The notes: generated by a model from the letters alone, not told the origin. A DNA stretch of 64,000 nucleotides from Pseudidiomarina aquimaris (GCF_003987395.1 NZ_PIPT01000005.1:186001-250000); one strand, 5' to 3'; shown: positions 1 through 9,674, numbered from the stretch's first letter. Numbers and translations are program-made.

Positions 1-2
1 GT

Positions 3-2711
3 GACTTGCTGCGCACCTCAACTGTAGCAGCTGGTTCAAACCAGATCACCGCTGCGACTTCTACTGCATTCGTAACTGAAGGTGGTACAGGTACTGAAAC
101 CTTCTCACTTCGCGGCCTCGGCGCAAACCGTACTCTCGTACTCTTGAATGGCCGTCGTATCGGTCCTGCGGGTACGCGTGGTCAGGTTTCTGCGTTTGAC
201 TTAAACATCATGCCTTTGTCTGCCGTTGAGCGTGTTGAGATCCTGAAAGATGGTGCCTCTTCACTATATGGTTCTGATGCGGTTGCAGGTGTTGTGAACA
301 TCATCACCAAATCAGGTGATGAAAGTAGCCTCAACTTGAACATGAGTCAGCCGATGGACGACGGCGGTGCGCAGTTCCGCCTAAGCGGTACTATGGGCCG
401 CAGCTTTGACAGCGGTTCAGTGCGCGTAGTCGGTGACTATCAGCGTACTCAAGAGCTTGCGCGCGGTGACCGTGATGTGTTTGCTTGTGCAAACCCGTAC
501 TTCTTTGATCCAGACTCAGGTGAGCGTGTTGATGTAGTTGACCCGCGTACCAACGAATACCATTGTAACGACTTACTTTGGGGTCATGTTTGGATTTATG
601 ATTACTCTGACGAAGTTCCTCCAGGCGCGAAAGCGCAGTACGATTACGATGGCGACTTAGGTCAATACCTCGATTCGTTTAATGAGCGTGCGACCGGCCC
701 TAACTCAATGCGTACGCCAGAAGGCTGGTACCCAGTTGCTTACGACCGCGAATCTTTCGGCGTAACCAATGCTGACCATCCTTTCCAAGATCTTGAAACC
801 TTGTCGCCAGAAACCGAAGTCGCAACCGTCTTCGTTGAAGGTGAATACTGGGCATCAGATACCACTACTTTGTACACAGAGGTGTTGCTAAACCGTCGTA
901 AAACCACCACCAATGGTTATCGTCAGTTCTGGAGCTACATCTACAACGAAAACTTCTTCGCTGGCGATTCGCGCAGTGAAGGGTGGACGGGTGCACAGTG
1001 GTTAAGCCCAACCGCGATCACTGATCATTCTGGTAGTGAAATCACCGTTGATTACCGTCGTTTTGTGGCCGGAATCGAAGGCTCTATTGGCGATTGGTAC
1101 TGGGATATTAACTATCAAGACAGCCGCAGTGACGGTGATTATCAGCAGAAAATCATCTATCAAGACGCTATCTTCGATCAGAACTTCCTAACAGGTTCAT
1201 GTGAAGGCATGGAACTGTCGGTACGTGGCATTCCGTGTAAAGATATTCCATGGCTCGATCCGCAATTCTTGGCGGGTAACATCAGCCCGGAAATGCAAGA
1301 CTTCTTGTTTGGCAGCGAAACCGGTAACACCATCTACGAACAACGTACGCTGGAAGGTATTATCACGGGCGACTTGATGGAGCTTCCAGCTGGCTTTGTC
1401 GGCATGGCTGCAGGCTTGTCATTCCAACAAGATAAAATCAACGATACTCCTGGAGAAGTAACGCTGCAGGGGAACAGTTGGGGCATGTCATCAGCAGGTA
1501 TCACCCGCGGTAAATCACTCACTCGCGCAGCTTTCGCAGAATTACAGATTCCAGTTGTCCGAGATTTACCATTAGTTGAAAGACTCGACGCATCTATTTC
1601 AGGGCGCTTCACTGATGTATCGACTTACGGCAGTGATACAACATACAAAATGGGTTTGAACTGGTCGATTACTGAAGACCTACGCGTTCGAGCATCACAA
1701 GGCACCTCGTTCCGTTCACCAGCGCTGTATGAGCTGTTCTTGAATGACCAAACAAGCTTCGTAGGTCAGCGTATCGACCCATGTGTTCGTTGGGGGCAAG
1801 GCGTTGAGGATGGCAGTACTTCTGACATCGTAGCGGCGAATTGTGCGGCTGACGGTATTCCAGACGATTATCCGGGCGGTGCGATTTCTGCAGAGGTTGT
1901 CACCGGAGGTGGTTTCGGTAAGCTGAAAGCAGAAACCTCAACTGCGCGAACTTTAGGCGTAGTATGGACACCGAGTTTCACTGATTTTGCGATGAGTATT
2001 GACTATTTCGATATCGAAATTGAAGGTGAGGTAACGCTTCTGTCAGCGGGTGAAATTGTTGGTGGTTGCTATGCATCTCAGAACTTCTCGACCGAGCCGT
2101 TGTGTGATCAGTTCTTCCGTAACGATACTGACTTACGTATCGAAGAAGTCCAAGGTGAGTACCTGAACATTGCGAGTCAGGTCAACCGTGGTATCGATTT
2201 GCAAATGAGCTATCCGTTCTCTACTGATTTTGCTGAGTTCGAATTGAGCTATGAGCACACTTACCAAATCGAAGCTTCGAGCAAGTTGTTGCCTACCAGT
2301 GAGCGTCAAGACCGCGCTGGCCGCTTAGGTCGTCCTGAGCACGTAGGTAACTTCAACTTCGCAATGATGAAAGGCGATTGGACCTTTAACTGGACCGCCC
2401 GTTATATCGGTGATGCGTCGAACCATGAGTTTTATGGTGACGGTGAGTACCGTGATGATGCAACTTACTGGGGGGAAACCGTTCGAGTTGACCTAGCAAC
2501 GCCTTCAGTTACGTATCACGCACTTTCTGTGACGCGTGACTTCATAGATGAGGGTCTTAGCGTGACGTTCGGTGTTGCGAATGCATTCGATAAAGAAGCA
2601 CCGCAAATTTCATCGAACGCCTATACTACACGTGTAGGTAACGCAGCGTTCTACAGTCAGTATGACTGGTTAGGTCGCCGTGCGTTCGTCAACATTGCTT
2701 ACGACTTTTAA
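3..2711 (+). CDS. TonB-dependent outer-membrane receptor (5' end outside window)
   Basis: Outer-membrane beta-barrel receptor that imports a substrate using TonB-ExbBD energy. The reading frame is open from base 3, so the signal peptide and TonB box lie upstream of the window. Counting from the TTG at base 6, the plug domain is visible at residues 34-102: SLRGLG, LNGRRI and the ERVEILKDG...YGSDAVAGVVNI block. The rest is barrel, ending in the expected C-terminal phenylalanine (FVNIAYDF). It belongs to the long receptors with many Tyr/Trp barrel strands seen in marine Alteromonadales. A strong terminator follows. Its neighbours, a sulfotransferase-like protein and a flavin halogenase, fit the common pairing of such receptors with FADH2-dependent halogenase homologues. 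The substrate cannot be told from sequence. Confidence 0.93.
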   Translation, partial: DLLRTSTVAAGSNQITAATSTAFVTEGGTGTETFSLRGLGANRTLVLLNGRRIGPAGTRGQVSAFDLNIMPLSAVERVEILKDGASSLYGSDAVAGVVNIITKSGDESSLNLNMSQPMDDGGAQFRLSGTMGRSFDSGSVRVVGDYQRTQELARGDRDVFACANPYFFDPDSGERVDVVDPRTNEYHCNDLLWGHVWIYDYSDEVPPGAKAQYDYDGDLGQYLDSFNERATGPNSMRTPEGWYPVAYDRESFGVTNADHPFQDLETLSPETEVATVFVEGEYWASDTTTLYTEVLLNRRKTTTNGYRQFWSYIYNENFFAGDSRSEGWTGAQWLSPTAITDHSGSEITVDYRRFVAGIEGSIGDWYWDINYQDSRSDGDYQQKIIYQDAIFDQNFLTGSCEGMELSVRGIPCKDIPWLDPQFLAGNISPEMQDFLFGSETGNTIYEQRTLEGIITGDLMELPAGFVGMAAGLSFQQDKINDTPGEVTLQGNSWGMSSAGITRGKSLTRAAFAELQIPVVRDLPLVERLDASISGRFTDVSTYGSDTTYKMGLNWSITEDLRVRASQGTSFRSPALYELFLNDQTSFVGQRIDPCVRWGQGVEDGSTSDIVAANCAADGIPDDYPGGAISAEVVTGGGFGKLKAETSTARTLGVVWTPSFTDFAMSIDYFDIEIEGEVTLLSAGEIVGGCYASQNFSTEPLCDQFFRNDTDLRIEEVQGEYLNIASQVNRGIDLQMSYPFSTDFAEFELSYEHTYQIEASSKLLPTSERQDRAGRLGRPEHVGNFNFAMMKGDWTFNWTARYIGDASNHEFYGDGEYRDDATYWGETVRVDLATPSVTYHALSVTRDFIDEGLSVTFGVANAFDKEAPQISSNAYTTRVGNAAFYSQYDWLGRRAFVNIAYDF

Positions 2712-2739
2712 TTAGCAGTGTAGAGACAAGCACTAAGAT

Positions 2740-2773
2740 AAAATGCCGACTTTTTGTCGGCATTTTCTTTTTT
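2740..2773 (+). terminator. Rho-independent terminator after the TonB receptor gene
   Basis: A perfect 11-bp stem (AAAATGCCGAC with GTCGGCATTTT) with a 5-nt T loop is followed by a T-rich tract. It separates the receptor gene from the sulfotransferase-like gene, so these two are probably not simply co-transcribed. Confidence 0.9.
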
Positions 2774-2829
2774 ATAGGCCATGAAAATGGCACACTCATA
2801 GAACTAATAACAACAACAGTGAGTAGACA

Positions 2830-3621
2830 ATGGCGCGTATTGTGACTAAGCCTGATACCCTTAACGAGCGTAATCAGGACTTTGAACAACAAGTTCTAAC
2901 CGTTCCCGTATTTTTAAATTCAGTTCCTAAATGTGGTACGCACCTCATCCGCAATATCTTTCGGATGTTTGTTCCAGTGAATCAGCAATACCACGATACT
3001 TTTATTCAGATCCCGGTTTTGCGTCAGCATGTTGGTGCTTTTAACCCGTTGCAGCCGAAATTAAGTTGGGGGCATCTGCTGTTCTCCGATGAGGCCTGCA
3101 TTGCGTTGCACAAAGCCCAACATATTGTCGTCGTTCGAGACCCGTATGATTGGGTTTTAGCGCGCGCACGTTTCTTCCTGTCAGACAATTTCCAAGGCAA
3201 CCTTGAGCATCTTAAAGCGGGCCAAATAAACCTCGAAGAAATCCTCAATATGATGATTTTTGGTATCCATCAGAAGGTTCCCTCATTGGCCGATATCTTC
3301 GATAACAACGCTGCGGCATGGTTGGGTACCGGAGTGAAACTGGTGCGCTACGAAGAACTTCGCGATCATGTTGTGAATCTCGATACCGACGCTGCTGAAA
3401 CCTACTTCCGCGAGTTGCTGGCGCCACTGAACTTACGTGAATTCCCCGCGGACTGGCGTGAGCGCATTCGTGTGGGGGCCGACCGTGAGCAAAGCGGTAC
3501 CTATCGCGACAACCTCAGCAATACGGCATTTTCAATTCCCAATGAGCTTCCTGAACAACAGCGCAAATTGGTGGATTACGCTGCTCCAGGTTTGCGGGCG
3601 CTGTTAGGTTACGATTCATAA
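2830..3621 (+). CDS. Sulfotransferase-fold protein
   Basis: A 263-residue protein with the two PAPS-binding signatures of sulfotransferases. PKCGTHLI at residues 33-40 resembles the 5'-phosphosulfate loop (PKSGTxxL), and VVRDPYDWVLARA at 101-113 resembles the 3'-phosphate loop (RNPxDxxxS), although the usual serine of that loop is not obvious. There is no signal peptide, so it is cytoplasmic. The expected reaction is transfer of sulfate from PAPS to a hydroxyl or amine; the acceptor is unknown. It lies between a TonB receptor and a flavin halogenase, 25 nt before the latter, so it and the halogenase probably form an operon. The fold call is good; true sulfotransferase activity is inference. 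Confidence 0.7.
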   Translation: MARIVTKPDTLNERNQDFEQQVLTVPVFLNSVPKCGTHLIRNIFRMFVPVNQQYHDTFIQIPVLRQHVGAFNPLQPKLSWGHLLFSDEACIALHKAQHIVVVRDPYDWVLARARFFLSDNFQGNLEHLKAGQINLEEILNMMIFGIHQKVPSLADIFDNNAAAWLGTGVKLVRYEELRDHVVNLDTDAAETYFRELLAPLNLREFPADWRERIRVGADREQSGTYRDNLSNTAFSIPNELPEQQRKLVDYAAPGLRALLGYDS

Positions 3622-3646
3622 TTACAAAGCATAAGCGGAGTTGGGT

Positions 3647-5290
3647 ATGGAAAAGCGGAAGATTCTTATTGTCGGTGGCGGCTCGGCAGGCTGGATGGCA
3701 GCTGCTTATCTTAATGGTGCGCTGAATCGTCGTGGTAATGACCACCGCGTTGATATCGAACTGCTCGAGTCACCGGATACACCCCGTATTTCAGTTGGTG
3801 AAGCAACCATTCCGTCGATGCGACACCTATTAGCGGCTATTGGTATCGATGAAATGGAATTCATGCGCGTTACCGAAGGTACGTTTAAACAGTCGATTAA
3901 GTACGTGAATTGGGTGCATAACGACAATAGCTTCTACCATCACCCGTTCAGTAGTTTACGCACCCACCCCATCGATTATGCTGGCAGTAACTGGCTGCGC
4001 TCTGACCGCAGTGTGCCGTTCATGGAAACTTGTTCCATACAGCCGCTCATTTGTGAGTGGGGTCGCGCTCCAGTTATGTTTGGTGAATGGCGCATGGGCG
4101 CACGGCTCAACTATGCCTACCAAATGAATGCGCAAAAGTTTGCCGACTATTTACGCGATTTCTCCACGGCGCGTGGCGTGGTGCATACCAAGGCTAACAT
4201 GGCGCAGGTGAAAAAGCACGCCAATGGCGATATTGCCAGCGTCACCACTGACAAAGGCCAAGAAATCACGGCCGATATTTTTGTCGACTGTACGGGTTTC
4301 CGCTCGCTGCTGTTAGAAAAAGAAATGGGCGTCGGCTACGAGGATTTTGGCAAGTACCTGCTTTGCGATCGTGCGGTGACAATGCACGTGCCCTATGACA
4401 CGCATTACCCCGGCATGGTGCGGCCTTATACGACCGCCACAGCGTTGTCGAACGGTTGGATCTGGGACATTCCTATGCAAACCCGTCGTTCGATTGGCTA
4501 TGTGCATTCCAGTGCCTTTATTGACGAAGAAGCTGCCGAGCGTGAAATGCGTGCTTACCAGGGCGGTAATACAGACGATTTACCGTGTCGCTTTATTCCA
4601 TTTAAAGCCGGCCGTCGTCATCAACAGTGGCAGGGCAATTGCGTTGCTATCGGTCTTTCTGGTGGCTTCATTGAGCCGTTAGAGTCAACAGGCCTCTACC
4701 TGAGTGACTTGGGCGCGGTCTTGTTGGCGGAGCACTTCCCATGGCGTCGTGAAGACCAAGAGATGCTCGCCGCGCGCTACAATCGCCTGATGACCAACCG
4801 CTACTATGAGATCCTTGATTTCATTAATATGCACTATTGCCTCACCAAGCGCACCGACACGGAGTTCTGGCGTACTGTGCAAGAGCGAGAGCATATCACC
4901 GACCGTTTACAGGCAAAATTTGACTACTGGCGCCGCAAGCCGCCAAGTCCGCATGATTTCCAAGACCAAAACTTTGCTGCCATGTTAGGGCAAGACACGT
5001 CCGCGCTACCACCTATCGGGAATGGCCGGCAAGATGCACGTGCACCGGTTGATACCGGCGGCCTATGGAATCATGAAAGTTACGAGTGCATTCTCTATGG
5101 CATGGAATTCCTGCAAAAAGAATGTGATCAGTGGTTCGGTGAGCGTCGTCCACCCACACAAGTGAATCCAGCGATTTTGCAACGCCTTCAAATGGCGCGA
5201 CAAATGCTACCGCCGCACGAGCTTTGGCTGCAACAGGCACTTGGCATGCAGGATTACCCGAAGGCAGCACGTCCAAAAGGCTGGATTTAA
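3647..5290 (+). CDS. Flavin-dependent (tryptophan-type) halogenase
   Basis: A 547-residue FADH2-dependent halogenase homologue. Residues 10-15 (GGGSAG) are the FAD-binding Rossmann loop. Lys81 in TFKQSIKYVNW aligns with the catalytic lysine of PrnA (Lys79). WIWDIP at 271-276 is the diagnostic WxWxIP motif that keeps these enzymes from acting as monooxygenases, and FIEPLESTG at 341-349 carries the active-site glutamate region. These enzymes halogenate an aromatic substrate through HOCl and a lysine chloramine, using FADH2 from a partner reductase; none is encoded nearby. I chose the ATG at 3647 over an upstream TTG, with GGAG about 10 nt before it. Many such genes next to TonB receptors have no known substrate, so tryptophan itself is not implied. 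Confidence 0.9.
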   Translation: MEKRKILIVGGGSAGWMAAAYLNGALNRRGNDHRVDIELLESPDTPRISVGEATIPSMRHLLAAIGIDEMEFMRVTEGTFKQSIKYVNWVHNDNSFYHHPFSSLRTHPIDYAGSNWLRSDRSVPFMETCSIQPLICEWGRAPVMFGEWRMGARLNYAYQMNAQKFADYLRDFSTARGVVHTKANMAQVKKHANGDIASVTTDKGQEITADIFVDCTGFRSLLLEKEMGVGYEDFGKYLLCDRAVTMHVPYDTHYPGMVRPYTTATALSNGWIWDIPMQTRRSIGYVHSSAFIDEEAAEREMRAYQGGNTDDLPCRFIPFKAGRRHQQWQGNCVAIGLSGGFIEPLESTGLYLSDLGAVLLAEHFPWRREDQEMLAARYNRLMTNRYYEILDFINMHYCLTKRTDTEFWRTVQEREHITDRLQAKFDYWRRKPPSPHDFQDQNFAAMLGQDTSALPPIGNGRQDARAPVDTGGLWNHESYECILYGMEFLQKECDQWFGERRPPTQVNPAILQRLQMARQMLPPHELWLQQALGMQDYPKAARPKGWI

Positions 5291-5310
5291 GAAAAAAATT
5301 AACCACAAGA

Positions 5311-5338
5311 CTTGTAATCCTTTTTCGCAACCCCATAA
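5311..5338 (+). promoter_or_regulatory. Sigma-32-type heat-shock promoter (distal) of dnaK
   Basis: CTTGTAA at 5311-5317 and CCCCATAA at 5331-5338 are separated by 13 nt, a good match to the RpoH consensus CTTGAAA-N13-CCCCATnT with one mismatch in the -35 part. It lies about 105 nt before the dnaK start. Confidence 0.75.
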
Positions 5339-5373
5339 CACTGTCAACCAAAGATGAAATACCTGAGTGGGCA

Positions 5374-5400
5374 TTGAAAAAAGTTAAAGATGCCCCATAT
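5374..5400 (+). promoter_or_regulatory. Sigma-32-type heat-shock promoter (proximal) of dnaK
   Basis: TTGAAA at 5374-5379 and CCCCATAT at 5393-5400, with a 13-nt spacer, match the RpoH consensus almost perfectly. Transcription would start about 35-40 nt before the dnaK ATG. Together with the distal copy this gives tandem heat-shock promoters. Confidence 0.85.
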
Positions 5401-5444
5401 CAGGAATAACAAAGTAATTTGAATGTTGGAGTTTGGAGACAGTC

Positions 5445-7367
5445 ATGGGCAAAATTATTGGTATTGATTTAGGTACGACTAACTCATGTGTTGCTGTATT
5501 AGACGGCGACAAAGCACGCGTTATCGAAAACGCTGAGGGTGATCGTACAACCCCTTCAGTGGTTGCGTTTACCGACGACGGTGAAACATTAGTGGGTCAG
5601 CCGGCCAAGCGCCAGGCGGTAACCAACCCGAATAAAACCCTTTTCGCAATCAAGCGCTTGATCGGTCGTCGCTTTAAAGACGAGGAAGTCCAGCGCGATA
5701 TCGGCATTATGCCGTACAAAATCGTCGAAGCTGACAATGGCGATGCTTGGGTCGAAATCAACGATGACAAGAAAGCGCCACCACAAATTTCTGCGGAAAT
5801 CTTGAAGAAGATGAAAAAGACCGCAGAAGACTTCCTTGGTGAGAAAGTAACTGAAGCTGTTATTACGGTTCCGGCTTACTTTAACGATGCGCAGCGTCAA
5901 GCAACCAAAGATGCGGGTCGTATCGCTGGTCTTGAAGTGAAGCGTATTATCAACGAGCCAACCGCCGCAGCTCTTGCGTACGGTATGGACAAGAAGAAAG
6001 GTGACAACACCATCGCAGTATATGACTTAGGTGGTGGTACCTTCGATATCTCAATCATCGAAATCGACGAAGTTGAAGGCGAGCACACCTTTGAAGTATT
6101 GGCGACCAATGGTGACACGCACCTTGGTGGTGAAGACTTCGATAACCGCTTGATCAACTACTTAGTAGAGCAGTTCAATAAAGACCAAGGCATCGACTTA
6201 CGCAAAGATCCGTTAGCGATGCAACGTCTGAAAGAGGCTGCTGAGAAAGCGAAGATTGAATTGTCATCAGCACAGCAGACCGAAGTAAACCTGCCGTACA
6301 TCACTGCAGACAACACCGGTCCTAAGCACTTAGCGATTAAAGTAACGCGTGCGAAGCTTGAGTCACTGGTCGAAGACTTGATCACCAAGTCATTGGAGCC
6401 AGTAAAACAAGCACTTGCTGACGCGGATCTATCAGTGAGTGATATCCAAGATATCATCATGGTAGGTGGTCAAACACGGATGCCGAAAGTACAGCAAGCC
6501 GTGACCGATTTCTTCGGTAAAGAACCACGTCGTGACGTTAACCCTGATGAAGCGGTAGCGGTAGGTGCTGCGGTCCAAGCGGGTGTATTGCAAGGTGACG
6601 TGAAAGACGTTCTGTTGCTTGACGTAACCCCATTGTCGCTGGGTATCGAGACCATGGGCGGCGTGATGACCAAGTTGATTGAGAAGAACACGACGATTCC
6701 TACGAAACAGTCGCAAACCTTCTCAACTGCCGAAGACAATCAGTCAGCGGTAACCGTCCATGTGATTCAAGGTGAGCGTAAGCGCGCTGCCGACAACAAA
6801 TCACTTGGTCAGTTTAACTTAGAAGGTATCCGTCCGGCTCAACGTGGCGTACCGCAAATCGAAGTAACCTTTGATCTTGATGCTGACGGTATCTTACATG
6901 TGTCGGCGAAAGACAAAGACACTGGTAAAGAGCAGAAGATCACCATTAAGGCTTCTTCAGGCTTGAGCGATGACGACGTCGAAAAAATGGTACGTGACGC
7001 TGAAGCGCATGCTGAAGAAGATCGTAAGTTCGAGGAAATGGTGCAGGTTCGCAACCAAGCTGACGGCCTTGTGCATGCAACCCGTAAGCAACTTGAAGAA
7101 GTTGGCGACAGCTTAGATAGTGCTGAGAAAGAGAAAATCGAAGCGGCTATCAGTGAACTTGAAGCGGCTGTGAAGAGCAACGATAAAGAACAAATCGAAG
7201 CCAAGCAGCAGGCCTTGATCGAAGCTTCTAGCAAGCTCATGGAAGCGGCACAACAAAAAGCACAGCAAGCTGGCGCTGATGCAGGTGCTGGTGAGCAACA
7301 AGCGAAGCAAGACGATGACGTTGTTGATGCTGAGTTTGAAGAAGTCAAAGACGACGAGAAAAAGTAA
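5445..7367 (+). CDS. dnaK: Molecular chaperone DnaK (Hsp70)
   Basis: ATP-dependent Hsp70 chaperone of 640 residues, the normal length. The N-terminal ATPase begins with the phosphate-1 loop IDLGTTNSC, has the DLGGGTFD phosphate-2 motif and the GGQTRMP adenosine-site motif. The substrate-binding domain ([11 protein letters not shown] onward) and a helical lid follow, and the tail ends in an acidic disordered stretch ([18 protein letters not shown]). It acts with DnaJ, encoded next, and GrpE, not in this window. The ATG at 5445 is preceded by GGAG and a 6-nt gap, and is preferred over an in-frame start four codons earlier. Two sigma-32-type promoters lie directly upstream. Confidence 0.99.
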   Translation: MGKIIGIDLGTTNSCVAVLDGDKARVIENAEGDRTTPSVVAFTDDGETLVGQPAKRQAVTNPNKTLFAIKRLIGRRFKDEEVQRDIGIMPYKIVEADNGDAWVEINDDKKAPPQISAEILKKMKKTAEDFLGEKVTEAVITVPAYFNDAQRQATKDAGRIAGLEVKRIINEPTAAALAYGMDKKKGDNTIAVYDLGGGTFDISIIEIDEVEGEHTFEVLATNGDTHLGGEDFDNRLINYLVEQFNKDQGIDLRKDPLAMQRLKEAAEKAKIELSSAQQTEVNLPYITADNTGPKHLAIKVTRAKLESLVEDLITKSLEPVKQALADADLSVSDIQDIIMVGGQTRMPKVQQAVTDFFGKEPRRDVNPDEAVAVGAAVQAGVLQGDVKDVLLLDVTPLSLGIETMGGVMTKLIEKNTTIPTKQSQTFSTAEDNQSAVTVHVIQGERKRAADNKSLGQFNLEGIRPAQRGVPQIEVTFDLDADGILHVSAKDKDTGKEQKITIKASSGLSDDDVEKMVRDAEAHAEEDRKFEEMVQVRNQADGLVHATRKQLEEVGDSLDSAEKEKIEAAISELEAAVKSNDKEQIEAKQQALIEASSKLMEAAQQKAQQAGADAGAGEQQAKQDDDVVDAEFEEVKDDEKK

Positions 7368-7397
7368 ACATACGCCCACCGGGTGTCTGTGATAACA

Positions 7398-7433
7398 ACG
7401 CACGGGGGTTGCCAGCAGGTGGCCTCCGTGTGT
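7398..7433 (+). terminator. Stem-loop between dnaK and dnaJ, possible partial terminator
   Basis: An imperfect GC-rich stem pairs ACGCACGG with CCGTGTGT around GG-TTGCC/GGTGGCC with an AGCA loop. The tract after it (TTGTGTC) is only weakly T-rich, so it probably lowers read-through or stabilises dnaK mRNA rather than ending transcription. Confidence 0.4.
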
Positions 7434-7479
7434 TTGTGTCAGGACAAAGCAAATTTAGAAAAGTGGAAGACGCAAGATT

Positions 7480-8625
7480 ATGGCGAAACCAGATTTTTAT
7501 GAAGTGCTGGGCGTAAGCAGAGATGCCAGCGAACGCGACATCAAAAAAGCTTATAAGCGCATGGCGATGAAGTATCACCCAGACCGTACCAAGGGTGATA
7601 AAGAGCTTGAGCTTAAGTTTAAAGAAGTCAAAGCAGCGTACGAGGTCCTCATGGATCCGCAAAAACGTGCGGCCTATGACCAATACGGGCACGCAGCCTT
7701 TGAGCAAGGCCAAGGTGGCTTTGGTGGCGGTGGTGCTGGCGCAGCTGACTTCGCGGATATTTTTGGTGATGTGTTCGGTGATATCTTTGGTGGCGGCCGT
7801 CGTGGCGGTGGTCGCGCACAAGCGCAACGCGGTGCCGACTTACGTTACAACCTCGAATTGTCGCTGGAAGAAGCTGTTCGCGGCAAAGAAGTTGAATTAA
7901 AGATTCCAAAATTGTCCGAGTGTGAAGACTGTGATGGTTCAGGCGCACGCAATGGCAGTAGCGCAGAAACCTGCTCGCACTGTCACGGTGCAGGCCATAT
8001 TCAAATGCGCCAAGGCTTTTTCGCGGTGCAACAGCCATGCCCTCATTGCCGCGGTCGTGGCAAGGTTATTAAGGACCCATGTCGTACCTGTCACGGTGAA
8101 GGCCGTGTCGAACGCACGAAGACCTTGAATGTAAAAATTCCGGCAGGCGTTGATACCGGTGACCGTATCCGCTTAAATGGTGAAGGTGAAGCGGGCGAGA
8201 TGGGGGCTCCAGCGGGCGACTTGTATGTGCAAGTACATGTTCGAGAGCACCCGATTTTCAAACGCGATGGCAATAACCTGTATTGTGAAGTACCTTTAAG
8301 TTTCACTCATGCTGCGTTGGGCGGCGAAATTCAAGTTCCGACCTTAGATGGCAAAGTGAAATTAAAGATTCCGGCGGAAACCCAAACCGGCAAACTCTTC
8401 CGTATGCGTGGCAAGGGGGTTCGCTCAGTTCGCACGGGTGCCACCGGTGACTTGATCTGTAAAGTGGTACTGGAAACACCAGTGAACTTGTCAGATGAAC
8501 AGAAAGATTTATTACGCCAACTCGATGATTCGATGGGTAGCGGTGAGGAAGCCGCGCGCTATCGACCAAAAGAAAAAGGCTTTTTCGATGGCGTGAAACG
8601 TTTCTTTGATGACCTCCGTAGCTAA
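7480..8625 (+). CDS. dnaJ: Co-chaperone DnaJ (Hsp40)
   Basis: Type I J-protein of 381 residues that stimulates DnaK ATPase and delivers substrates. The J domain spans about residues 1-70 with the essential HPD at 33-35. A Gly/Phe-rich linker follows, then a zinc domain with all four CxxCxGxG repeats ([32 protein letters not shown]), and two C-terminal substrate-binding barrels. It is 112 nt downstream of dnaK and probably shares its heat-shock promoters. Confidence 0.99.
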   Translation: MAKPDFYEVLGVSRDASERDIKKAYKRMAMKYHPDRTKGDKELELKFKEVKAAYEVLMDPQKRAAYDQYGHAAFEQGQGGFGGGGAGAADFADIFGDVFGDIFGGGRRGGGRAQAQRGADLRYNLELSLEEAVRGKEVELKIPKLSECEDCDGSGARNGSSAETCSHCHGAGHIQMRQGFFAVQQPCPHCRGRGKVIKDPCRTCHGEGRVERTKTLNVKIPAGVDTGDRIRLNGEGEAGEMGAPAGDLYVQVHVREHPIFKRDGNNLYCEVPLSFTHAALGGEIQVPTLDGKVKLKIPAETQTGKLFRMRGKGVRSVRTGATGDLICKVVLETPVNLSDEQKDLLRQLDDSMGSGEEAARYRPKEKGFFDGVKRFFDDLRS

Positions 8626-8654
8626 GCGCGGAGGTGTGAGCTAGGAGAAAGCAT

Positions 8655-9452
8655 ATGCGCACCTTTAAGAAGGCTTTAATTGCAGCGGCAGTAGTCGGTT
8701 TAGCGGCTTGTACGCAATCACCAACAGGTCGTTCGCAATTGCAACTGTTTAGCAGTGATGAGCTGGCTCAATTAGGTGCGCAAAGCTACAGCTCTATCAA
8801 AGAAAAAGAAAAAGTTTCGCAAGACCCTGCACTCAATCAATACGTGCAATGTATTACCAACGACCTCATTGCCGTACTGCCATCGCCTTGGTCGCAGCAG
8901 CAATGGGACGTTACGGTATTTGAAAGTGAGCAGGTGAACGCATTTGCTTTACCTGGCGGTAAGATCGGCGTTTACATCGGACTCATCAATGTTGCCGAAA
9001 CCCCTGACCAACTCGCTGCTGTCATTGGCCATGAGATTGGTCATGTCATCGCGCAACACAGCAACGAGCGGATGTCGAATCAGTTCGCGGCAGGTCTGGG
9101 CCTGCAACTTGGCGGGATGCTCATTGGTCAGGAAATGGATAGCGACCAAGCGGCGCTTATCATGGGGGTGCTCGGGGTCGGTGTGCAATTGGGCTACATC
9201 TTGCCATACTCGCGTATTCACGAGAGCGAATCTGACGAATTAGGAATGCGCTATATGGCTGCTGCGGGCTATGATCCACGCGAAGCTGCTGAGTTATGGC
9301 GCAATATGGCGAAACAAGGTGGTCCAACGCCACCAGAGTTTCTCTCCACGCACCCATCGCCGCAAACACGTATCGACGCCCTCGAACAACTTAGCGCTGA
9401 GGCAATGCCAACATTCCGCCAAGCCCCCCGCGCCAACTGCCCAAAACCGTAA
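8655..9452 (+). CDS. M48-family metalloprotease lipoprotein (LoiP/YggG-like)
   Basis: A 265-residue outer-membrane-type lipoprotein protease. A hydrophobic signal ends in the lipobox LAAC with Cys19 as the lipidated residue. The zinc motif HEIGH is at 126-130, and the third ligand lies in ESESDELG further downstream, as in M48 peptidases. A conserved STHPSPQTRI motif near the C-terminus is also typical of the family. Its length fits LoiP rather than the larger BepA, which carries TPR repeats. It lies 29 nt after dnaJ, so it may be part of the heat-shock transcription unit, which suits a periplasmic quality-control protease. The exact orthologue is uncertain. Confidence 0.88.
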   Translation: MRTFKKALIAAAVVGLAACTQSPTGRSQLQLFSSDELAQLGAQSYSSIKEKEKVSQDPALNQYVQCITNDLIAVLPSPWSQQQWDVTVFESEQVNAFALPGGKIGVYIGLINVAETPDQLAAVIGHEIGHVIAQHSNERMSNQFAAGLGLQLGGMLIGQEMDSDQAALIMGVLGVGVQLGYILPYSRIHESESDELGMRYMAAAGYDPREAAELWRNMAKQGGPTPPEFLSTHPSPQTRIDALEQLSAEAMPTFRQAPRANCPKP

Positions 9453-9481
9453 AAACCTCAAGGCGTTCTTCGCTCCAAGCG

Positions 9482-9581
9482 GAAACGTGGGCGAAAAGTT
9501 TAGGGACGCCGTGAACCCATCCGTGGGGGCTTGCCTGCCGCGTCCCTGCGGCAGACACCCTAAACTTTCCGCCCAAGCTTC
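9482..9581. repeat. Long imperfect inverted repeat with internal hairpins
   Basis: Arms 9488-9505 and 9558-9575 are reverse complements in 17 of 18 positions and continue outward with further partial matches (GGAA on both sides). Between the arms there is a 7-bp hairpin, CTGCCGC-N6-GCGGCAG, and a smaller CCCA/TGGG hairpin, so the whole can fold as a three-way junction. It lies in the non-coding gap between the protease and symporter genes. It may be a REP- or MITE-like element or a structured RNA; nothing distinguishes these here. Confidence 0.7.
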
Positions 9582-9610
9582 CACTCACGCTCACTCGCTT
9601 TTGGTTTAAA

Positions 9611-9674
9611 CGAACAGCGAACAGCGAACATCGAACATCGAACAGCAAACAACGCTCTTTGCATAACGCATAAC
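9611..9674. repeat. Heptamer tandem repeats
   Basis: Five consecutive 7-nt units of CGAACAG or CGAACAT, then a degenerate sixth unit, run from 9611 to 9652. Two copies of GCATAAC follow at 9661-9674. The 7-nt period is exact. The same style of heptamers recurs before pnp (31055-31113). No gene is seen in this gap (9453-9741). Confidence 0.8.

Noticed and set aside
5224-5409. 61-codon frame overlapping the halogenase 3' end and the dnaK promoters
   Set aside because: It covers both heat-shock promoters and has no start signal.
6839-7348. 169-codon minus-strand frame antisense to the 3' half of dnaK
   Set aside because: Its serine- and cysteine-rich composition mirrors the Glu/Lys/Ala codons of DnaK; there is no ribosome-binding site and dnaK is certain.
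9611-9652. Possible CRISPR array
   Set aside because: The units are contiguous 7-mers without spacers; no cas genes are present.
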